Assembly: GCA_023229525.1 (NCBI GenBank)
Contig: JALNZC010000008.1
Location: 1-64,000 of the forward strand
Source of the DNA: Bacteroidales bacterium
GTDB lineage: Bacteria > Bacteroidota > Bacteroidia > Bacteroidales > FEN-979
DNA: 64,000 nucleotides
Reading direction: 5' to 3'
This document shows positions 7,741 to 16,489 of this stretch, piece after piece. The first letter of the stretch is position 1. Every line of letters begins with the position of its first letter. A program made the position numbers and the translations under genes. Below the pieces are notes generated by a model. It was not told where the DNA came from, made no database searches, and was given only the letters and a program-made list of their open reading frames with translations.

Positions 7741-9261
7741 TTATACCTGAAATCCTGATTTCAGTATTTCATCAATATATCTACGGTCGTTCGATAATCG
7801 TGGAACCTTATGCTGGCCGCCCAGTTTACCTTTGGATTTCATCCAGTGATAAAATGTATGGGTTGGCATTATCCGGATCATGGGTTCTTTCAGCAGCATT
7901 CCATGATAACGTTTGGCTTCATAATCTGAGTTTAATGATTTCAGGGCTGTATCGAGTATACTTGCGAAGAACGCCAAATCTTCGGGTGGTTTTTCAAATT
8001 CAATCAGCCATTCATGAGCGCCTTTTTGTTTTCCCTCCAGATAGACCGGTCCTGCCGTATATTCATTCAAAATGGCATGACAGCGTTCACATGCAATAGC
8101 CAAAGCTTTTTCTGCATTGTCGATGATCAGTTCCTCGCCAAAAGCATTGATGAAATTTTTTGTTCTGCCTGTAATCTTGATTCGATAGGGGGAATTTGAT
8201 GTAAACTGGATCGTATCGCCGATCATATACCTCCATAATCCGGCGTTGGTGGTGATCAACATGGCATAATTGGTATAAAGCTCAATCTCTGCCAGACTAT
8301 AAGCCCTTGGGTTTTCACAATCAATCTGATCAAGTGGAATGAATTCATAGTATATTCCATAATCGAGCATAAGCAGCATGTCATCGGCCTTGTCGCGATC
8401 CTGTATCCCGAAAAAACCTTCCGAAGCGTTATAAGTCTCCAGATAATTTATTTTATCCGAAGGAAGTATTTGCCGGAACTGTTCCCGGTAAGGGGCAAAA
8501 TTGACTCCGCCATGAATGAAAAGTTCAAAATTTGGCCAAACTTCCAACAAATGTTTGTTCCCAGTGATCTCCAGTACATGCTTAAAAAGCAGCAGTGTCC
8601 AGGATGGAACTCCGGAAATATTTGTCACATCGTGATGGATGGTTTCTGCTGCCATCATTTCAATTTTGCTCTCCCATTCATCCATCAGCGCTATCGACAA
8701 ATTGGGGGTACGTAAAAACTCGACCCAGCTTGGCAAATTCTGAATAAGGATGGCCGAAAGGTCGCCCTGGTAATAGGATTCATTGTTTACCTCGATAATG
8801 TGATGCGATCCGCCCATGGCAATGGCTTTTCCGTCAAAGAGTTTGGTATCGGGATGGTTGTTACAGTAAATGGAAAGCAGATCCTTGCCCCCTTTGAAAT
8901 GACACTCTTCCAATGCTTCCTGACTGACAGGGATGAATTTACTTTTATCGTTCGTCGTTCCCGAAGAACGTGCAAACCATTTGATCTCTGATGGCCAGAG
9001 AATGTTTTGTTCTCCCTGCCGTAGTCGTTCAATCGATCCCTTTAATGATTCATAATCATTTATTGGTATCCTTTCCCGGAATTGCTCCGGAGTAAAGATG
9101 GATTTGAAATCAAACCGTCTTCCCCATTCTGTATTTCTTGAAGTATTGAGAAGTTTCCTTAACCACTCGGCTTGTACATCATGCGGGTACCGCATGAAAA
9201 GCTCAATCTGGCACATACGCTTTTTCATTAGCCAGGAAACGAAGGAATTGATCAAAGCCAT
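7741..9261 (-). CDS. GH3-family acyl-adenylate-forming protein
   Basis: A 506-residue member of the GH3 family (ANL superfamily), known from plant auxin-amido synthetases, which adenylate an acid and join it to an amino acid. The motif FARSSGTTNDKSKFIPVS matches the ATP-binding loop (SSGT[ST]), INYLETYNASEGFFGIQD the adenine-binding YxASE block, and LWRYMIGDTIQFT the hinge/Asp block. The C-terminal domain with INAFGEELIIDNAEKA is present, so it looks complete and active. Bacterial members are common in Bacteroidota, but their substrates are mostly unknown. A TAnnTTTG-type element lies just upstream. Confidence 0.88.
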   Translation of the reverse strand: MALINSFVSWLMKKRMCQIELFMRYPHDVQAEWLRKLLNTSRNTEWGRRFDFKSIFTPEQFRERIPINDYESLKGSIERLRQGEQNILWPSEIKWFARSSGTTNDKSKFIPVSQEALEECHFKGGKDLLSIYCNNHPDTKLFDGKAIAMGGSHHIIEVNNESYYQGDLSAILIQNLPSWVEFLRTPNLSIALMDEWESKIEMMAAETIHHDVTNISGVPSWTLLLFKHVLEITGNKHLLEVWPNFELFIHGGVNFAPYREQFRQILPSDKINYLETYNASEGFFGIQDRDKADDMLLMLDYGIYYEFIPLDQIDCENPRAYSLAEIELYTNYAMLITTNAGLWRYMIGDTIQFTSNSPYRIKITGRTKNFINAFGEELIIDNAEKALAIACERCHAILNEYTAGPVYLEGKQKGAHEWLIEFEKPPEDLAFFASILDTALKSLNSDYEAKRYHGMLLKEPMIRIMPTHTFYHWMKSKGKLGGQHKVPRLSNDRRYIDEILKSGFQV

Positions 9262-9283
9262 GATGCCTTCCGATTAGGTTGAC

Positions 9284-9291
9284 CAAAAATA
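9284..9291 (-). promoter_or_regulatory. Predicted -7 promoter element of the GH3 gene
   Basis: Reads TATTTTTG on the minus strand, a TAnnTTTG match 22 bases before the GH3 start codon. No clear -33 box was seen. Confidence 0.35.
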
Positions 9292-9400
9292 CAACTAATT
9301 TGCATTCCGTGATTGTAGAAGGCTATCAATCAAAAAAATCTTTCAAAATGGTCCTGATAATTATCGAAAAAACGTTTATTGCGTTTTATTAATATTTTCC

Positions 9401-9431
9401 TTTGCAAAAACATAATTTTATTGTATGTTTG
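9401..9431 (+). promoter_or_regulatory. Predicted ackA promoter (-33 TTTG, -7 TATGTTTG)
   Basis: TTTG at 9401-9404 is followed, after exactly 19 bases, by TATGTTTG at 9424-9431. This matches both Bacteroidota promoter boxes and their spacing. A second -7-like element, TATCTTTG, lies at 9447-9454, so two start sites are possible. The 5' leader would be about 60-80 bases. The remaining intergenic DNA (9262-9516) holds no other feature I can support. Confidence 0.6.
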
Positions 9432-9516
9432 CATACCCTAACATATTATCTTTGATGTTTGGTTCTGACAAAACGATCTCGTCTACTCATTCAATCACTA
9501 AATAATTAGCTCATCA

Positions 9517-10731
9517 ATGAAAATTCTGGTCCTAAATTGCGGTAGCTCATCGATCAAATACCAACTGATTGAAATTTCAGAAGAAACAGTTCTTATCGCT
9601 AAAGGATTACTCGACCGCATTGGTCTGGCCACCAGTGAACTTACTCATCAGGTTACCGGGAAGGATAAACATAAAATTACGCAAGAAGTTCCCGATCATC
9701 AGGTTGGTATCAATCTCATTCTGAAAATTTTAAAAGACCCCGTTTTTGGTGTAATCAAAAATGAAGACGAAATTGCCGCGGTTGGCCACCGTGTTGCACA
9801 TGGCGGAGAAAATTTCAAATCCAGCGCCCTTATTACGGAAAATGTAAAGGGTGACATTGAAAAATGTATCGAACTTGCTCCGCTTCACAACCCGGCCAAT
9901 CTCAAGGGAATCTTATCCATTGAGTCAATCCTGCCAAACGTTCCTCAAGTTGCCGTATTCGACACATCGTTTCACCAAACCATGCCTGCATTCTCATATC
10001 TTTATGCAATTCCTTACGAATACTACGAAAAATACAGGATCCGCAGATATGGTTTTCACGGAACATCACATAAATATGTAGCACAGAAAGCCTGCCGTTT
10101 CCTTGGTAAGGATTTTCATGATGTAAACATCATCACCTGTCACCTTGGAAACGGATCATCTGTAGCTGCAATCCGGAAGGGGAAATCTATGGACACATCG
10201 ATGGGGTTCACTCCCCTGGAAGGACTCATGATGGGTACCCGTAGCGGAGATGTTGATCTGGGTGTTTTACTTTTCATGGCAGAAAAAGAGAATCTCAGTA
10301 TTGCTGACACCAATGCCATGTTTAATAAAAAAAGCGGGGTTTGCGGGATATCCGGGATTTCTTTTGATATGCGTGATGTTGAACAAGCAGCTGAAAACGG
10401 TAATAAACGTGCCAAACTGGCCCTCGAAATGTATGCTTACCGGGTCAAAAAATATATCGGCGCTTATATAGCCGCGATGGGTGGAGTCGATCTGATTGTT
10501 TTTACCGGTGGTATTGGAGAAAATGATACGGATACCCGCAATCGGATTTTGGAAGGGATGGAATTTCTAGGGATTCAATTTGATCCTGAACGTAATACCA
10601 CAAGAGGACGTGAAGCGATCTTAACCCGTCCGGGGTCTCCTGTCGTTACCATGGTTATGCCAACAAATGAAGAACTGGTCATCGCAATAGACACATATAA
10701 TATTGTAACAAATTCAGATTTTAACTTCTAA
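9517..10731 (+). CDS. ackA: Acetate kinase
   Basis: Converts acetyl phosphate and ADP to acetate and ATP, the last step of acetate fermentation. The 404-residue product has the ASKHA N-terminal block ILVLNCGSSSIKYQL (residues 3-17), GHRVAHGGE, the catalytic segment MGFTPLEGLMMGTRSGD with its Arg and Asp, and the adenosine-binding FTGGIGEN near residue 330. The length is as expected. The start ATG is at 9517 behind a well-formed promoter. No phosphotransacetylase (pta) gene is adjacent; a response-regulator gene follows after 10 bases, probably in the same transcript. Confidence 0.97.
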   Translation: MKILVLNCGSSSIKYQLIEISEETVLIAKGLLDRIGLATSELTHQVTGKDKHKITQEVPDHQVGINLILKILKDPVFGVIKNEDEIAAVGHRVAHGGENFKSSALITENVKGDIEKCIELAPLHNPANLKGILSIESILPNVPQVAVFDTSFHQTMPAFSYLYAIPYEYYEKYRIRRYGFHGTSHKYVAQKACRFLGKDFHDVNIITCHLGNGSSVAAIRKGKSMDTSMGFTPLEGLMMGTRSGDVDLGVLLFMAEKENLSIADTNAMFNKKSGVCGISGISFDMRDVEQAAENGNKRAKLALEMYAYRVKKYIGAYIAAMGGVDLIVFTGGIGENDTDTRNRILEGMEFLGIQFDPERNTTRGREAILTRPGSPVVTMVMPTNEELVIAIDTYNIVTNSDFNF

Positions 10732-10741
10732 ACTTAAAAAA

Positions 10742-11713
10742 ATGGCACCAATCAGTTTGTATATCGTTGAAGATGAGTTAATCATCGCCCATGATCTGAA
10801 AAATAAATTTTCCGAACTGGGGTATGAGGTTCTTGGAATTGATGCAAAAGGAGAAAGCGCGATAGAAAACATCGCGAATTTGCAGGAGACCGACAAAGAG
10901 CCTGACATCGTAATTATGGACGTGAAACTGGCAGGCAAAATGGATGGGATTGAAGCAGCCAGGATTCTGACCGAAAACTATAATTGTGGAATTATCTTTC
11001 TCACTTCCCTGAATAAAAGCGAAGTCTTCGCCAAGTCTTTTTCCCTTAAACCCTATGCCTATCTTTTCAAACCCGTTGATATCGATCAGATCAGAGCGGC
11101 AATCGAAGTAGCTAATTACCAGCGAAATCTGGAGATAACTAACGAACGGATTATTTCCGAACTTAAAAATGAGATCGAACAGCGTAAAAAAGTTGAGAAA
11201 GAACGCAATCAACGCTTACAGGAACGCATCCGTGCTGAACAAAAGGTAAACCAGTTGCTCAAGCAAAAACACAATATGGAACTTGACCTTATCAATCGTG
11301 AGCTTGCTACCTCCTCTATCTTTATTTCTCAGAAAAATAAAATTATTGGTCTGATAAAAAAAGAGATCAACCGCTTATTGAAAAAAGAAAAGACCATCAA
11401 CAAGGCTGACATCGGTAAGGTATTAAAAACCATTGATGAAAATATTAAATTCGATAATGACTGGTATCGTATCAAGGCTCATTTTGAGAAAATCCATCCT
11501 GGGTTTTTCGATCGCCTACGTAAGAAATTTCCTCAATTGACACCCAATGATCACAAATTGGCCGCTCTCCTTAGAATGAACCTGAACACAAAAGAAATTT
11601 CACATATTCTGAAAATCACCGCCCCAAGTACGGAAATTTCACGCATCCGGCTTCGTAAAAAACTGGAATTACCAAAGAGAATCAACCTGACCCAATTTAT
11701 CTGCGAGGTATAA
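10742..11713 (+). CDS. Response regulator with receiver, coiled coil and C-terminal LuxR-like helix-turn-helix
   Basis: A 323-residue protein. Residues 1-120 form a receiver domain with the acidic pair E10/D11, phosphoacceptor D60 (VIMDVKLAG), T88 and K110 (YLFKPVD), all intact. Residues about 125-190 are rich in charged heptads (NERIISELKNEIEQRKKVEKERN) and should form a long coiled coil. The C-terminus has the Bacteroidota-type pattern FFDRLRKKFPQLTPNDHKLAALLRMNLNTKEISHIL followed by a recognition-helix-like SRIRLRKKL, a DNA-binding helix-turn-helix usually found at the end of TPR sensor regulators. No partner kinase is nearby. Placed 10 bases after ackA, it may respond to or control acetate metabolism; that is inference. 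Confidence 0.85.
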   Translation: MAPISLYIVEDELIIAHDLKNKFSELGYEVLGIDAKGESAIENIANLQETDKEPDIVIMDVKLAGKMDGIEAARILTENYNCGIIFLTSLNKSEVFAKSFSLKPYAYLFKPVDIDQIRAAIEVANYQRNLEITNERIISELKNEIEQRKKVEKERNQRLQERIRAEQKVNQLLKQKHNMELDLINRELATSSIFISQKNKIIGLIKKEINRLLKKEKTINKADIGKVLKTIDENIKFDNDWYRIKAHFEKIHPGFFDRLRKKFPQLTPNDHKLAALLRMNLNTKEISHILKITAPSTEISRIRLRKKLELPKRINLTQFICEV

Positions 11714-11716
11714 AAC

Positions 11717-11743
11717 AAAAAAACGCGGCTTGGCCGCGTTTTT
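11717..11743. terminator. Bidirectional rho-independent terminator between the response regulator and yebC
   Basis: The perfect stem AAACGCGGC (11721-11729) and GCCGCGTTT (11733-11741) encloses a 3-base loop and is flanked by A-rich DNA on the left and T-rich DNA on the right, so it can act on both strands. It separates the convergent genes ending at 11713 (+) and 11755 (-). Confidence 0.8.
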
Positions 11744-11754
11744 ATTATAATCTT

Positions 11755-12495
11755 TTATAACCTTTCTGCCATCTCATCGCTGATCTCAAGATTGTGAAAG
11801 ACATTTTGAACATCTTCATCTTCCTCAATAATATCGATCAATTTTAAAACCTTACGGGTAGCTTCCTCGTCGAGGGTTACTGTCGTTTTTGGGACTCTTT
11901 GCAATGAGGCGCTTTCCGGTTCGATTTTCAATTGTTCAAACTTTCTGATCATACTCCCGAAATCCTCCATGGCGGTCGTTATCGTAAAAGCATTATCTTC
12001 CAATGCAATATCTTCTGCGCCGGCATCTATCACCTCCATCTCAAATTCATCCTGGTTAAGATCTCCCTGCGGAACTACAAAGATACCTTTACGCTCAAAG
12101 AGATAATTCAACATGCCATTCTGTCCCAATTCCCCGCCGTGTTTGTTAAAATGAGCACGTACATTGGCTACAGTCCGTTGCAGGTTATCGGTGGTGCATT
12201 CTACAAAAATAGCCACTCCGTGAGGCCCTTTACCTTCATACGTCGATTCGATCAGAGCCGCTGCATCCTTGTCTGCGCCTTTACTGATAGCCCGTTGAAT
12301 ATTATCCTTGGGCATGGAGGCACCCTTGGCGTTGGCGATAGCCAAACGCAGCCGTGGATTTCCGTCGGGATCTGCACCTCCTTCTTTGACCGCAATGGTA
12401 ATATCCTTGATGATCTTTGAGAAAATTTTTGAGCGCTTGGCATCCAATGCACCCTTTTTCCTTTTAATTGTAGACCATTTATTGTGACCTGACAT
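11755..12495 (-). CDS. yebC: YebC/PmpR family protein (transcription or translation regulator)
   Basis: The 246-residue protein begins MSGHNKWSTIKRKKGALDAKR, the invariant YebC/TACO1 N-terminus, and continues with NPRLRLAIANAKGASMPKDNIQRAI and YEGKGPHGVAIFVECTTDNLQRT. All three domains of the family appear present, and the length is typical. Members have been described as DNA-binding regulators, and more recently as ribosome-associated factors that ease translation of proline-rich stretches; sequence alone cannot decide between these roles. A single-gene unit, ending at a shared terminator. Confidence 0.95.
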   Translation of the reverse strand: MSGHNKWSTIKRKKGALDAKRSKIFSKIIKDITIAVKEGGADPDGNPRLRLAIANAKGASMPKDNIQRAISKGADKDAAALIESTYEGKGPHGVAIFVECTTDNLQRTVANVRAHFNKHGGELGQNGMLNYLFERKGIFVVPQGDLNQDEFEMEVIDAGAEDIALEDNAFTITTAMEDFGSMIRKFEQLKIEPESASLQRVPKTTVTLDEEATRKVLKLIDIIEEDEDVQNVFHNLEISDEMAERL

Positions 12496-12564
12496 ACACT
12501 TATTGTTTGTTGATTAACAATGTAAAATTAATAATAAAAACAGTTCTTTTATAAAAACGATTGG

Positions 12565-12572
12565 TAAATTTG
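12565..12572 (+). promoter_or_regulatory. Predicted -7 promoter element of the Ig-like lipoprotein gene
   Basis: TAAATTTG, a TAnnTTTG match, lies 22 bases before the proposed TTG start at 12595. Confidence 0.35.
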
Positions 12573-12594
12573 GGGTCGCAAACATAATAAAAAC

Positions 12595-14394
12595 TTGTCC
12601 CGGGTGTCACAAAAAAAAAATATATTTTATTGTCTGTCTATCTTTTCTGCATTTTTGATGGTATCCTGTGCAAATCCCGTGACGCCCGAAGGCGGACCTA
12701 AAGATGTTAAACCACCGGTGGTATTGTTATGCGACCCTGCCAACCGGACAGTGAAATTCAACACCAATTCCATCCGCATCGTGTTTGATGAGTTTATCAA
12801 CCTGAAAAATCCCCTGTCGGAAATTTTCATTTCTCCACCGCTCAGGGAACGCCTTGATCCAAAACTTCGCGGAAAATCGTTGGTGATTAAAATCAATGAC
12901 AGCTTAGCAGCCTTCACGACCTATTCTATCTCCTTTGGAAACGCCATTTCCGATATCACCGAAAATAATATTCTTAGAGATTTTACCTATGTATTTTCGA
13001 CCGGTGATTATATCGACTCTCTCTCTCTGCGCGGAAACCTGTTAAATGCTTTCGACCATATTCCCCAGAAAGATGTCTTCGCCGAACTATACATCAATAA
13101 CAATGACACACTACCGTTTGATTCACTACCGCTAAAATTGCCACCCTATTATGTTACGAAAACCGACGAAAAAGGAAATTTCATTTTCAACAATCTGAAA
13201 AAAAATGATTTTTTACTTTTTGCCTTGTCAGATCAGAACGGAGATTTGATATTCAATCAACCCTCTGAAAAGATAGCCTTCTCAGATACCCTGGTTAAAT
13301 CCTATTTTATTGTGCCACCCAAAATTGATAGTGCGAAAAAAGATACGGTAATAGCAATTAAACCCAAAGAAAATTCACCTAAGAAGTTAGATTCAATCCG
13401 GATTTCCGATTCCATCCACAAGATTGATTCCCTGAAAAAGATGGAATTGCTTTATCCTTTCTATACCCTTTATCTTTTTGAAGAAATAGATTCCGCTCAA
13501 CGCCTGATAAATTCACGATTCCCCCGAGAAGGGTTAGCAATGCTATTCTTTCGTTATCCCGTTCATGACCTTCATATCGTTCCGTTGAATTTTGATTCCA
13601 TTTCAACCTGGCGGGTGGATGAATATTCCCCCAAAAAGGATACAATATTCCTTTGGCTTACCCGCCCCAAAATCGATACTCTTATTGCCAGGATGGTAAT
13701 TGATGGGAAACTGATCGACACGTTGAGGCTTAACCTGGTAAGAAAAGCGACATCCAGGAAAACAGACAAGAAAACCACAGGGACACATCTTGAATTTCAG
13801 AACTCCGCGTCAGGCTCCGGATTGAACCAATTTAAAAACAAGGTGGAATTGATCGCATCATACCCCTTGGCCCGCTGGGATTTATCACGGGTATTGTTGA
13901 TAGAGGACAAAGATACGCTGAAAGCAAAGTTGGAATTTACCGATAGCATTAAACGACATCTTTTGGTAAATCACAAGTGGAAAGAGGAAACAAACTACAA
14001 ACTTATTATTCCTGATTCAGTGTTTTTTTCGATAACTGGTATTTCCCATGACTCCATCATTCAGACTTTCAGAACAAAAGCAGAAAGGGATTTCGGGAAT
14101 TTAATCGTAACACTGAATATTGATCATCAGCCCGGGCAATATATTGTTCAATTACTCAATGAAAAAGAGACCAGTATTATTGAAGAACATATTGTTACCC
14201 AATCCGGAAAAATCAAAATGAATTACATCTCACCTGGACAATTTAAACTGAAAGCTATTCTCGACCGAAATAAAAACAGGAAATGGGATACCGGAAATTA
14301 TCGCTCCCGGCTACAACCTGAAAAGGTTTTTTACTTCCCCAAAAACATTGAGATCAGATCAAACTGGGATGTGGAAGAAAACTGGGAATTGTAA
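12595..14394 (+). CDS. Bacterial Ig-like (Big_5-type) domain lipoprotein
   Basis: A predicted 599-residue surface or periplasmic lipoprotein of a family widespread in Bacteroidota. It starts with a lipoprotein signal (FYCLSIFSAFLMVSC, lipobox MVSC near residue 25), followed directly by ANPVTPEGGPKDVKPPVVL, the characteristic opening of this family. Residues about 35-125 form an SbsA-like Ig domain (RIVFDEFINLKNPLSEIFISPPL, then YSISFGNAISDI). The remainder is rich in beta strands with a Ser/Lys/Asp-rich central linker. The C-terminus (AILDRNKNRKWDTGNY) resembles a calcium-type or carboxypeptidase-like end module. No ATG fits; TTG at 12595 or GTG at 12604 are the candidate starts. Function unknown. 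Confidence 0.8.
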   Translation: MSRVSQKKNIFYCLSIFSAFLMVSCANPVTPEGGPKDVKPPVVLLCDPANRTVKFNTNSIRIVFDEFINLKNPLSEIFISPPLRERLDPKLRGKSLVIKINDSLAAFTTYSISFGNAISDITENNILRDFTYVFSTGDYIDSLSLRGNLLNAFDHIPQKDVFAELYINNNDTLPFDSLPLKLPPYYVTKTDEKGNFIFNNLKKNDFLLFALSDQNGDLIFNQPSEKIAFSDTLVKSYFIVPPKIDSAKKDTVIAIKPKENSPKKLDSIRISDSIHKIDSLKKMELLYPFYTLYLFEEIDSAQRLINSRFPREGLAMLFFRYPVHDLHIVPLNFDSISTWRVDEYSPKKDTIFLWLTRPKIDTLIARMVIDGKLIDTLRLNLVRKATSRKTDKKTTGTHLEFQNSASGSGLNQFKNKVELIASYPLARWDLSRVLLIEDKDTLKAKLEFTDSIKRHLLVNHKWKEETNYKLIIPDSVFFSITGISHDSIIQTFRTKAERDFGNLIVTLNIDHQPGQYIVQLLNEKETSIIEEHIVTQSGKIKMNYISPGQFKLKAILDRNKNRKWDTGNYRSRLQPEKVFYFPKNIEIRSNWDVEENWEL

Positions 14395-14412
14395 TGACGG
14401 CATTGTCAAAGA

Positions 14413-14718
14413 TCAGTGAGTTGTCACACACTGATTAATACAATCGATAATGTTTGCCAGAACCTGTATTTTCAGTGAATAATAGATCATTTTCCCATCG
14501 CGTTTAGAATCCAGCAACCCTTTACTTTTGAGAATATTCAAGTGATGGGAGGCTGCAGCCTGTTCGATGCTTAAGTGTTCGTAAATCTCGGTAACAGTCA
14601 GTTTTTTATTCTCGGTCAACAGGTCTATAATGGCTATTCGCATGGGATGGGCCATAGCACGCAGTTTACTGGCAGCGGTTTCGAGTTTTTCAATGTCAAG
14701 TGTGGTTTTTTTCTTCAT
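14413..14718 (-). CDS. ArsR-family winged-helix transcriptional regulator
   Basis: A small, 101-residue DNA-binding protein. The core LRAMAHPMRIAIIDLLTENKKLTVTEIYEHLSIEQAAASHHLNILKSKGLLDSKRDGKMIYYSL covers the winged helix, with recognition helix QAAASHHLNILKSKGL. It lacks the CxC metal site of classical ArsR, so the signal it senses is unknown. Two Cys-containing positions occur only at the C-terminus (NIIDCINQCVTTH), which might sense redox state or metal. A single gene with its own promoter element, convergent with the Ig-like lipoprotein gene 18 bases away. Confidence 0.9.
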   Translation of the reverse strand: MKKKTTLDIEKLETAASKLRAMAHPMRIAIIDLLTENKKLTVTEIYEHLSIEQAAASHHLNILKSKGLLDSKRDGKMIYYSLKIQVLANIIDCINQCVTTH

Positions 14719-14744
14719 AATGTGAAATTTTTAACAATACTGGT

Positions 14745-14752
14745 CAAAGGTA
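14745..14752 (-). promoter_or_regulatory. Predicted -7 promoter element of the ArsR-type gene
   Basis: Reads TACCTTTG on the minus strand, a TAnnTTTG match 26 bases before the start codon. Confidence 0.4.
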
Positions 14753-14789
14753 AAAAATTTTAATTACCAATATATATAAATATCTTACA

Positions 14790-16424
14790 TTATTTTTCAA
14801 AAATTTCGGTAAAGGCGAAGCGTGTTCCATCAAATAATCCTTTATCACTAAGTTTCAATGCCGGGATAACCAATAGCGCCATAAATGAAAGGGTCATATA
14901 AGGAGCAGTAAGCATACTACCCATTTCACGGGCTTTTTTATCCATCATATCATATTTCCGGGCAACAAAATAACCATCCTCCCCCGACATGATTCCTGCA
15001 AAAGGTAATGGTAAAATAATTCTGGTTTCCCCATCAACCAACGAAATTCCTCCTTTGGATTCGATTATCATGTTGATAGCGACAGCAATGGATTCATCAT
15101 CAGTTCCTACGGCAACTATATTATGACTGTCATGCGCTACACATGAAGCAAGCGCCCCTTTTTTCAATCCGAAACCGGAGATAAATCCTACAGAAGCAGG
15201 TGCAAGAAAATATCTGTTTTTAACCACCAACTTCAGAATGTCACGCAATGGGTCACTGATAACTTTTTCATCGATGGTTTTTGGTATAGCCACGACAACC
15301 TCGGTTATCAGTTGTCCATCCAAGGCCTTTTGGACCCGGATGCGCGTACCATCTGAAACTACATGAAGTTCCGCTGTTTCGATTTTTTCTGTTTCAAATC
15401 TGTTAAAGGGTTCATCAACTATATGTTCGATCAGGGATTTCCCATTTTCGGCTACTTGTTCACCGTCAATATAGGTCTCCAGGACATTAAAATCGGTAAG
15501 GTTGTCAACCCGTATGAAATCGGCCGGGTCGCCGGGCTGCAGTAATCCGATATCAAGATGATAATGATTCACCGGGTTGAAGGTACAACAGCGTAAAACA
15601 TTCATGGCTTCAAAGCCCATTCTGAGTGCCCTTTTAACTTCCAGGTTGATATGTCCTCGTTCGAGGTCATTCGGATGTTTGTCATCGGAGCAAAGCATTA
15701 CCTGGTCGGGAAACTCATCGATGAGAGAACTGAGTGTTTCAAAGTTTTTAGCTGCGCTTCCCTCCCGGATTAAAATCTTCATTCCAAAAGCAATTTTTTC
15801 ACGGGCTTCCTCCAGGGAAAAACATTCGTGATCCGTTGAAATTCCTGCTTTGATATATTTTTCTGCATCGGCTCCGGTAACACCGGGTGCATGACCATCC
15901 ACCGGTTTCCCTGCTTTCCTGGCCAATTCCAGTTTTTGCATTACCTCAGTATCCTTGAATAAAACGCCGGGAAAATTCATCATTTCCGATAAATATTTAA
16001 TCTCCGGCATTTGTAAAAGCTCCTCTACTTCTTTTACACCCAGAGATGCCCCGGCAGTTTCAAATGAAGTGGCAGGTACACAGGAGGGAGCGCCAAAATT
16101 GAACTTAAAAGGAACTTTTTTACCATTTTCGATCATGAACTTTATCCCGGGAATTCCAAGGACATTAGCAATTTCATGAGGATCGGAAACAGTTCCGACG
16201 GTTCCGTGAACGACCGCCAGTCTTGCAAACTCCGAGGGAATCAACATTGAGCTTTCAATATGGATATGGGCATCGATCAAACCAGGGAGGATAAATTCCT
16301 GTTCCGATACCGGTTCTTGGCGGATCTGGATAATTTTACCGTCGTTCACAATTACTGTCCCTTTAAAAATACGTTTTCCGACTACGTCAACAATGTTGCC
16401 AGATACCTTAAAATTGGTCTTCAT
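14790..16424 (-). CDS. ade: Adenine deaminase
   Basis: Hydrolyses adenine to hypoxanthine and ammonia in purine salvage or catabolism. Start chosen at the ATG at 16422-16424 (MKTNFKVSGNIVDVV), because the 35 codons upstream in the frame look non-coding. The resulting 544-residue protein has the amidohydrolase metal site LPGLIDAHIHIESSM, HGTVGTVSDPHEIANVLG, the metal-ligand segment DGHAPGV, and LCSDDKHPNDLERGHI. The C-terminal Ade domain (VGTDDESIAVAINMIIESKGG, LPLPFAGIMSG) is complete. It lies on its own between rlmN and the ArsR gene. Confidence 0.94.
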   Translation of the reverse strand: MKTNFKVSGNIVDVVGKRIFKGTVIVNDGKIIQIRQEPVSEQEFILPGLIDAHIHIESSMLIPSEFARLAVVHGTVGTVSDPHEIANVLGIPGIKFMIENGKKVPFKFNFGAPSCVPATSFETAGASLGVKEVEELLQMPEIKYLSEMMNFPGVLFKDTEVMQKLELARKAGKPVDGHAPGVTGADAEKYIKAGISTDHECFSLEEAREKIAFGMKILIREGSAAKNFETLSSLIDEFPDQVMLCSDDKHPNDLERGHINLEVKRALRMGFEAMNVLRCCTFNPVNHYHLDIGLLQPGDPADFIRVDNLTDFNVLETYIDGEQVAENGKSLIEHIVDEPFNRFETEKIETAELHVVSDGTRIRVQKALDGQLITEVVVAIPKTIDEKVISDPLRDILKLVVKNRYFLAPASVGFISGFGLKKGALASCVAHDSHNIVAVGTDDESIAVAINMIIESKGGISLVDGETRIILPLPFAGIMSGEDGYFVARKYDMMDKKAREMGSMLTAPYMTLSFMALLVIPALKLSDKGLFDGTRFAFTEIFEK

Positions 16425-16489
16425 ATTTTTTCGTTTTACATTATTGGTCCTTTGATAATATAACAATGCGAAAAATAGCTGCAACCATA

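Noticed and set aside
8787..9032. Open frames on both strands inside the GH3 gene and similar overlapping frames elsewhere
   Set aside because: They lie within strongly conserved coding sequence in another frame and lack family resemblance.
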